Source of the DNA: Ascidia mentula
Taxonomy: Eukaryota; Chordata; Ascidiacea; Phlebobranchia; Ascidiidae
Reading direction: 5' to 3'
Length of the DNA stretch: 64,000 nt
NCBI GenBank assembly: GCA_947561715.1
Contig: OX387202.1
Location: 10,119,001-10,183,000 of the forward strand
Made by a program: the position numbers and the translations under genes. The stretch's first letter is position 1. Every line of letters starts with the position of its first letter. The notes beneath the pieces are model-generated. The model searched no databases. It saw only the letters and a program-made list of their open reading frames with translations, and was not told where the DNA came from. Shown piece after piece: positions 1-9,200 of this stretch.

Positions 1-280
1 TTGTCGTTACGTTAAATACAGCAAAACAGGATTGCTCAAAACAAACTCAGGTGAATGTAGGCCGGAATATAAAAAGCTAAGTGGAATTATGTCACTGTAG
101 TGATTTTTTTTACAATCAATCTGAAAGTGTAAGATGACAGTAAATATTCGGATTCTTCCAAATATTGACTGGAGGTTTTTGTATTGAGCCGATCTTAATC
201 CTTGTTGTTTTGTCACAACCCTAATTCACACCCACAAATCATCAGAACGACAAAGAATTTTGCTTATTTTCTTCTAACAG
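1..280 (+). other. Intron of CHTF18 (partial)
   Basis: Sequence upstream of the first readable CHTF18 exon. No open frame here resembles the preceding part of the protein, and the segment ends in the acceptor cttctaacag (271-280). I see nothing else in it. Confidence 0.7.
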
Positions 281-3200
281 GGTGTCAACCGGTCTTTGCT
301 GAAGTGGTTAAAACTTTGGGATCACGTCGTTTTTGGAAAACCTGTTCCTCCCAAAAAGAACAAGGACAAAGAAAATCAACCTCAGAAACCACAGCAGCAA
401 AAGTTCAAGGGGAAATTTGGAAAATTTAAACAAAATGAAATGGACGAGGTTGGTGACCTCGAAACTCGTGTTGTATTGTTAGTGGTTTTAATGATTTCGT
501 TAACGTGCAGGGAATGGAATTATGTACAATTGTTATGAATTGGTTTAATTCTTCATTATCATGATTGTTTTCCGAAATTGTTAAACCCCGTAGTTACCAA
601 TTTTCATTGCCCGGTGACACACTTAACCCTAACAATATGTTATAACGATGCGCTCCAAAAATATTGACCGTTAGGGGGAGATAGTTAACACTACGATTTT
701 GTTGTAGTTTTGACCTTTTTCGTCGAATTAGCTGAACGCTCACGTATTTGACGCCAAACGCTCACGCATTATGACGTGGGAATAACATTCTAAACCTGTG
801 TCTATAGGCTTGCGACGCCTCTACAACGTTGAAACGAATCACTAGTGCGTCCCAACTTCTCAAACCTCAGGCGTGCGTTAAATTGTAATAGAATATTTTT
901 TGTTTATATTATCAGCTCTTTTTGAGTTTGTTTACAGACCTATGCACTATAAAGTAAAAATGATACAATATATTCAGGAGTTGGATGAATTCAATCGCCC
1001 CCACTACAAAATATCATTACTCTGTGGAGCTCCCGGTTTAGGGAAAACTACCCTTGCTCATATTATCGCCAGACATGCTGGGTATCACGTGGTCGAAATG
1101 AACGCAAGGTAAAAATTAATTAATATTTTTTATTCTTTCTAAATAAACTGTATAAAACCATCCATTTTAAACCCAAAATGAGTTTACGACAACTAAACGT
1201 AAAAGTAATTTTTTGTAGTAATAGCAGTTCCAATGGTAATACCTTCACCACTTCCATAAATGTCTTCCATACTGGCAAGCTGCAGACAGGGTGTGTCGTT
1301 CTGTTGGGTACCCTATACTGAGTACCAAACAGATTGACGTTGACCGGACAGGTACCACAAAGTGCAGACTAGTGTGCCTGCTAGTGTAAAAGCTAGCACA
1401 GTGCCACTCACCAGCTGCACTGATGAGACCTCACAGGTCGAAACAGTGCGTGTACACACCCTGTCTGCAGCTTGCCAATATTATAATGGCTTTTTTGCAC
1501 ATGTCTTCCATTCTGTTTTGCAAGAAAAAAGTTTAGTGATAAATAAACGTTTTTTCATCTAGCGATGACCGAAGTGCCGAAGCTTTCAAGAAAAAGCTTG
1601 ATGAAACCACACAGATGAAGTCGGTGTTGGGAATCGATCGACGACCGAATTGCCTCATCATCGACGAAATTGACGGCGCTCCACAGGTTATTTTCTCGCA
1701 AAACTCAACTTTATCTACTGCTCACGTTGCGTCGAAAGCGCATAACTCGTTGTAATAAAACTTTGAAGACTTCAAAGTCTAGTTGTTATTCTTATATCCA
1801 CGGGTGTATGAAGTCACTGTAAGATCCATTTGTATAAAAACAAACCTCATAGTGGTACTTTTTTGCTTCTTTCGTCAACAAAAATCGTAATCGAGATTCG
1901 TGCCGACAAATGGTTGGAACTGCTGATTCGTGAGGCGGAAAAAATATTTTTTATTCTTTTTCCAAATTTTTTTTAAATGTTTCCAGGCTGCAATCAACGT
2001 TCTTCTGAAAGCACTCGGAGAAGGAGGAAAGAAACAGGAGATAAAGAAAAAAAAGAAGAAAGAAGTGCGGAGTATTTTGCAACGTCCGATAATCTGCATA
2101 TGCAATGACCTGTAAGTACAGTGTTGGTTTTTTTTTTAACATCCAACAAAAGGTTTACTAAATGTTAATGTAAGTCAACGCTCATGGCTTACTTTTTGTC
2201 ACTTATGTATCACAAACTGATATAACAAACGTCGCTTAACATCTTAGGTACGTTCCTTCGCTTCGCCAGTTACGGCAACAAAGCTATTTACTACATTTTC
2301 CACCGACCACCTCTGACAGATTGGCATCGAGGCTACGGCAGGTACTATATAAGACAGTGGTTCTCAAACTGTGGTACGCGTACCACTAGTGGTACGCGAG
2401 AGCTTTTCAAGTGGTACGCGATTTAGTCTACTCTGTACAATTTGCCGCACTTTGCAGAAGCCAAAACCGCTGCAAATACACGATGTCGGTTTTCTTGATT
2501 GTGCATCTGTGACGCAATAGTATCAACGTGAAATTGTTGCACTGTTGAAGTAATTCTGACATCGTGTATTCAACTGTGCAACAATTTCACGTTGCACAAT
2601 AAAGAAAACCAAGTAACTGGTGATATTGGCTAAATTGTTATTCATTGGTGGTATGTCATAACAGTTATGGTATAGTAATACGGTTGTACGCAGTGTATTA
2701 AAAAACAAATGAGCGGTACGTGATTGGAAAAAGTTTGAGAAACACTGATATAAGACATGGACAATTTTTCTTAAAAAGGTTTGCCGAAACCTGTAGGCTA
2801 CTGTATGCACTGACGATCCGTATAGCGTATAGGTACAACTGATCAAATAACGTAGCATTGCTAATGTTCGCAGTTATGTCGTCATCAGTCATTAGATTGT
2901 GACCTCACAAGTCTTTTGGCTTTATGTGAGAAATCGGGAAACGACATCAGAGCTTGTATCAACACTCTGCAGTTCGTAAGATCAAAAGGAACTAAGAAGT
3001 GAGGATTCGAACTGTATATTGTTTGCTGTAAACTTCAGCATTTTTTCGAAATAAATTTAGTATTAAAGAATTTACTGCATAAATTTTATGAACATATTTG
3101 GTTCGTCCCCCTAAATTCGATGTTTCGAGTTTAGCGTTTTTGTGTCATACGCTGGTTTAAAAGCACCAGCAAATTGTCTACATATGAAAGCATAATCCAA

Positions 3201-6200
3201 TACTGTGGTGGTAACCTCAATATAATGAATTGTTGGACTAAAGGATTTCGAATTTTCTATGTTGTCTAGAAACCATTAATTTTGTGTTCTAGAGTCAGCC
3301 TAGAGATTGTAAAGGATTTGTCCATTGGTCAGAAAGATCAACACAAATCTGTCTTCCACACGTGGAACGAAATCTTTCAACAACCCAAAAACAAAAGGTT
3401 TGCTGGTCTAATGTTGCTTGAACCATCCGTTCAAGGTTTTTAAGATTAGGAACACTTAACGGATTTGCTCATAATTCTGAGAATAAGGAGAGACTGGCTC
3501 ATACTGTTGTTAACATTGTTATATTTCATGCGAAAAAACGTTTTGGCAAGAACTTATGCCCTCATCAGTTTAAATAACGCGGTTGGTGTAGCTCCAGGAT
3601 TATATGGAGCTGACATGACTGACGTCACAGAAAAGGCTCGCGCAAGTGGTGACGTCATGTGGTTATCGGCATGACAATAGTTATGGACCAGTCTCTCCAT
3701 TCTAAGAATTGTGTAAGATTAATATTAATGTGAGCAACGCATATCTAGTGATTATAGTGAACTACAGACAAGGCAACTGTTTCGACCTTTAACGTCTCAT
3801 CAGTACAGCTTAGGTGTAACTTACAACGATCTTTTCAGCTTATTAGCCTATTTGGTCGAAACAGTGCCCTTGTCTGCAGCTCACTATGAAAAAAAAACAT
3901 TGTTGACTCTATTGCTTACACAATACAATCTTTTTTTGACTCTTTGTGTGATTTTTCCATGTACTTGTTATTAACCTTGCATTCTGATATCACATTTCCC
4001 TCTTCAGAAAAATGGATCGCGATTCTCAGGTCGTACAACAAAGCGTAATGTCTGGTCAGAAAGTTTCCAATTTCGCCGCGAGGTTTTACCACATTCTCGA
4101 TGTTGTGATTGCGAACGGCGAATACGAGAAAACACTGCAGGTAAAAAGTTGTGTAAAGTGGAGCCAATAATATGAATTGTGTAAGCTGCAGACAGATGGC
4201 CACTGTTTCGACCTAAAAGGTCTCATCAGTGCAGCTGGTGTGATTTTCAGACGACGTTTCTGACCAAAAAAATACCGTGTGTTGGGCCTGGAACGATCGC
4301 ATTGGCGATTTGAAATGTCCTTGCAAGTGCTGTTTCTATATTTACCACAAGCGCAATATTTGAAAATTGCTGTTTATGTGTGAGTAGTATTACCCACCCA
4401 TACCTATATCCAGTAGTGACATTGCGTCCTTATTTCTAGGATTTGTTCTTACTTTTGTTGTTTATCTGTAACAATGTTTTATGTAGGCATTTGCTAGGAT
4501 ACGTCCTTGTATTTGTGACTTATGCCTTATTTTGTGACTTATTTTGCCTTATCCCGGCTAAAAATGTCACACAAACCAATAGAATTATAATATTGTATTC
4601 ACTAATCACTACAACATTGCAGGAAAGTCGTATCCATTTGCCAGATCGCTGGCGCACATGCTGTCATTTTCACTTACTATAGCGACTCACTGGCACTTAA
4701 AAATTACAACTATTATAAGGCTTGAGCATCTTGGTATTACCTCTTGTTATATTACGTCACAGGGCGTTTTTGAAAACTTCCTGTTGATGAAATTCAAAGA
4801 CCTTGGTATGACGGCCGTGAACAGCGCGTACGAGTGGTTACTCTTATACGATCGAGTTAACCGCGAGGTGGCGTTGCACCAGGAGTGGGTTCTGATGCGT
4901 TATACACCATATATGTTCGTATTATTTCATCTTCTCTTCTCGTGTATTTCCCCTCCGAAGATACAGTTTCCACAAACCGCAAACGAGGTTCGGGATTTTG
5001 CGTGTTTTGTGTCGAATAATGTTAAACTTTTTGATCGTAACATGACCAACTGTGGCTGAATCAAATCTGTTTCGAAGTCCAACTTTCGCGGTGTATAGTC
5101 AGGACAGTTAGTATATTTTTTTTCTAATTAAATGGGTTTACGAATCCTGAAATTATTAAATATAAAAAGATTTTGAAATTTTTTAAATATGTCCCCTTGT
5201 GTTTTTTAAAACACTGGCTGTATCAAACTGATGATGACATAAGTTTTTGTCGAAACGTCTTATTTTAACATGACAGTGTTAATAACAATATGGGCCCGTC
5301 TCTTTATACTCAGAATTATGAGAAAACCCGTGAGTTATGTTCCTGGCTGTATTGTTTTGCGAAAGAAAAAAAATAAAGCCTCTGCATGATTAAACATTCC
5401 CTACATTAAGTTATAATTTTGTTTTTAATATTTTTTTGTTTTTAGAATCGTCAGAAGCAGCAAAAGAGTGAAAATATGTTGACTTGTCTTTATCAAGAAA
5501 TGTTCCCTTCATCAAAGTGTTTCACCTCGCCAACTGTCGCCATACAGGATCTCGTGCCCCACCTACTGGCGATCATGACTCCATCATTGCGGCCGGTAGT
5601 TGGCAACAATAATACTATGTTCATTTGTGAAATAGATATTGGATAAATAAAGTTTAAACCGGTGGTCGACAACCTACGGCCGTAGCAAAGTAATCCGACT
5701 GGCAGTTTCTTTGCAAGTTGCAGTAGTTATTTGGCCCTCCTAGTGCTATAATTTTTATTTTTCAAAATACGGACATAATCTGTACAAAAATAAGCAAGAT
5801 ATTTAGCTAATATCTATTTTATTCCGCTGATGATGGCATAATTTTTTGTTTAAACGTCTGATCTAAAATAAATAACACAAATCAATCTGCAATATGGGCC
5901 AGTCTCTTTGTCCTCAAAATTAAGAGTAAATCTGTTGTTATTGTTCTTTATCTAAAAACCAGTTTCGCAACATTAAACAGTGAAGGACGCGGAATTGTTA
6001 GTGGTAACATATGTTGTCCGTTGAGACCTGCAGGCACAGTTTGTCTTTTCCGTATTTAAACCAAAACCGGAAAATTCCAATTTAGGAGTTTTCAAATTTC
6101 TTGGTTGGAGTAATAGTGAATATTTGTTTCCAGGTAAACATGCAGTTGTACAGCAAGACGGAGAAGAAACAGCTTTCCGACCTCGTTCATTCAATGCTGT

Positions 6201-9200
6201 CTTACAATCTCACCTACAGACAGGAAAAGGATGCTGAAGGACAATATAACTATGTATTGGAGCCGTAAGTTTTTCGCAATTGTTACCACGTGGCTATCAG
6301 GCCGTAGTTGTATTATAAGACTTATTTTTTTTTTATTTAAAAAAAAATAATTAAACACTGTTATACGTGGAGACTCTGCAACTTTGGCCAGTTAATGATG
6401 TAATTTGAACGTTGCTTGTTTTGTTTTTGATGTAAAAATTAAGTATGTGTATGTTGAATCAACATTGTGGATCTAAACGACAACCTGGCAATCACTGCCT
6501 TTTCAGTAATAATAATACAAACAAGCACATGCTATAATTTTGATATTATAGTATTTATTTGTATAAGGCGCATACAAACACTGTGCACATAGTTGACTCT
6601 ATTCTAGTCGGTATATTCTCAGGGTGGCGAGTAAAACCCATGTTTTTTGTATCTAGCTCCGTCGTCAGGTAGCAATTGGCTATAACTATGTTGTGGAAAG
6701 ATTTGCAGCAACAAATATATTTAAGTTGGAAACTGGTATTTTTTCATTGTGTTCAGGGACATGGCTGAAGTTTGCGCATTCAATCACCCGTCGGGTGGCG
6801 CTAGAAAGCAACTTTCTTACGCCTTGAAGCAGATAATATCCAAGGAGGTGGAGAGTGAGCGGATGAGACGGAGTGAAAGTCTCATGACGGGACGTGTTCA
6901 GGTATATTATAGTATAGACTAGTTTGTTGTTGATGCTGCCAGGCATATTACTCAATAATTTCAGGCTCTTCTGGCAATAAAACTTGTTTGGACGACGTTT
7001 CGGTCGTTTTTCAACGGACCTTCATCAGGTCTTTTGCCAGAAGAGCCTTAAATTATTGAGTATCAAATCAAATCATGTTTATTTTGCGAAAAAAGCAACT
7101 ACGCAAAGAACAATATACAAGGAAATGAAATGGCATTGGCACCGATAAAACCATAAAGGTTATCGAGTCAGGCGCCCATGTAAAGGAGTAGTGTATACTA
7201 GATATATAAAAGTGGAACCTAAAACCTAATTCACACAAATTCACAAACAAGATGCTGTGCATTCCATCTGCCACTAAATTTCTGACCCCTAGGCATTTAT
7301 TGACGTAATTTGCAGGACTCATATGTGCAACCTACCCCACCAGCACAACAAGGTGGGAAAACAAAAGTCCCCAGTCATCTACAGCGACTGGAAATTTCAA
7401 TCAACGAAATAAGCATCCCTGCTGAAAAGGTCTGAAAACACGTGTTTTGTTTTTGGAATTGAAAGTTTTCATTCTTTTTAATTTTTCTGTTGCTTTTCAG
7501 CCGGTTGTGGATTTTTTCAGTCGTTTCACCAAAGTCAAAAGGATTGTGGACGGTCAGGAGAGAGGTGAGTGCATAGGCGTAGAGTTTTGCACATCAACGG
7601 GGGTGCGGCGAATAAAAAATACTAACGTCAGAAGGTCGTTTTGCACGCCATAATATAAAAGTTAAAGCGTCGTCTATGTAAGCACGTTCATCACCAACGT
7701 AATTTCGTTTGTTGCGTAATTGTTGTTCGCGAATACGAGACAAACGAAACGCGTGTTAAGCGCTTTGAGTGTTATCAGAAGGAAATGCGCCTTTATTTTT
7801 GCTGCGGTTTAATCCGGCGAACACCGAAAGGATGCGATTTGCGTTTAAATGCGATTGCGTTGTAAATTTAGAGAAGGTCGGGGTTGCGCGGCACCCCTGC
7901 ACCCCCGTACTCTACGCCAGTGGGTGAGTGGGTTGGTTTTCGCCGAAACATCGCCGAACCCATTGAATTTTCATTGCATTGAACTTAAATAACCGGTTAC
8001 GCCCAAATCGTGTAATCTCCAATATCAACACAAACATTACGAATTATTGATTTTTCGAACCAGTTTGAGGTTGATTACGAATATACGTCTGTAGGTCACG
8101 TGATTCATGTATTTGTGCGTCAGTTTTAAAACTCTTAAATTTGATTGACTTGTTTACGAATTGGTTACATTCCTTCAACATGTTATATCTCAATGTGTCA
8201 CTTCTAAGCCTTTGAAATCCGATACTAATGACCAAGCGATAATTGGCAGATCGAGATTTATCGTTCCAGCACCTGGAAGGATCTCCAATTTCGTATCGTA
8301 TCGCTTTACTTGATCACGATTTTTATCGTAACGCTAAAAATGATCACCAGCTGATGTTGCATTGTCGCAGATTCCACACCCAACAATCGACCATTGTTAC
8401 GTCACAAGTGCATGTTGTTAACGTCACAGTGCCTGCGAGCGGGCGGGGCTTTGATGTGCTGTCAAATTTGACATATGCTGTCAGTGGCAGCCCGGCGGTA
8501 TATAATCCCAGTTGTTAAATCACAATCGCCTTAACGCGCCCATCTTTAACACAGGTGCGACCAAATGGAGGCCTCAAGGCATTAAATTCTTCCACCATTT
8601 GCAAGCAGTTGTAATTTTTTACCTTCGCATGTTGTGTCGCCAAGGCTTGGTTTCCAGTGCAAGGGGCGTATATGTGTTTTTCGCGTAAGGTTTTATCGCC
8701 TAATACCTGCCACTACATGATGTGAATTAGATGAACCCGCAATGTCAAATTCCCCGCGGTATGTTCCTACGTACGAAGTGGTTGCTAAATTCTGGTAATC
8801 TTTGGGAAGGGAATGGCTTTCTGACGCTAATTTTCATAGGTGGCCTTTAGGTGATTTGTACAGCTTTAAATACCTCATTTCGGGGTGTTTTTACTGTGTT
8901 TTAGGTTGGCGCAAACTTGCTCGTGATCGAAATTTGTTAATTTTTTTGAGTTCTTTCGTTAATTAAAAAATCACAAAATTTTAATTTTCGAAAATTTAAA
9001 TTTACATATTTTGTTATTTAAGTTGCTTAAATTCCGTAAATTCCAAGAACTACAAAAGGCAATTAATTTTTAATTTTTTTTTAATTTTTCTAACGAGAAC
9101 TTAACATTTACCATAAATATAAAATTTCCAGCGCATTTTGAAAGCGAAAAAAATACCTCAATGCATTACCTCATCACGTGGGAGGTCAGGTGACCCGAAT

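Noticed and set aside
3807-4183. Retrozyme bounded by the two minus-strand hammerheads at 3760 and 4184
   Set aside because: The segment between them contains CHTF18 exon 4008-4140, so it is not an independent unit.
8243-8518. 91-codon ORF in the last CHTF18 intron
   Set aside because: CHTF18 exons on both sides join in phase and align to the family without an insertion here.
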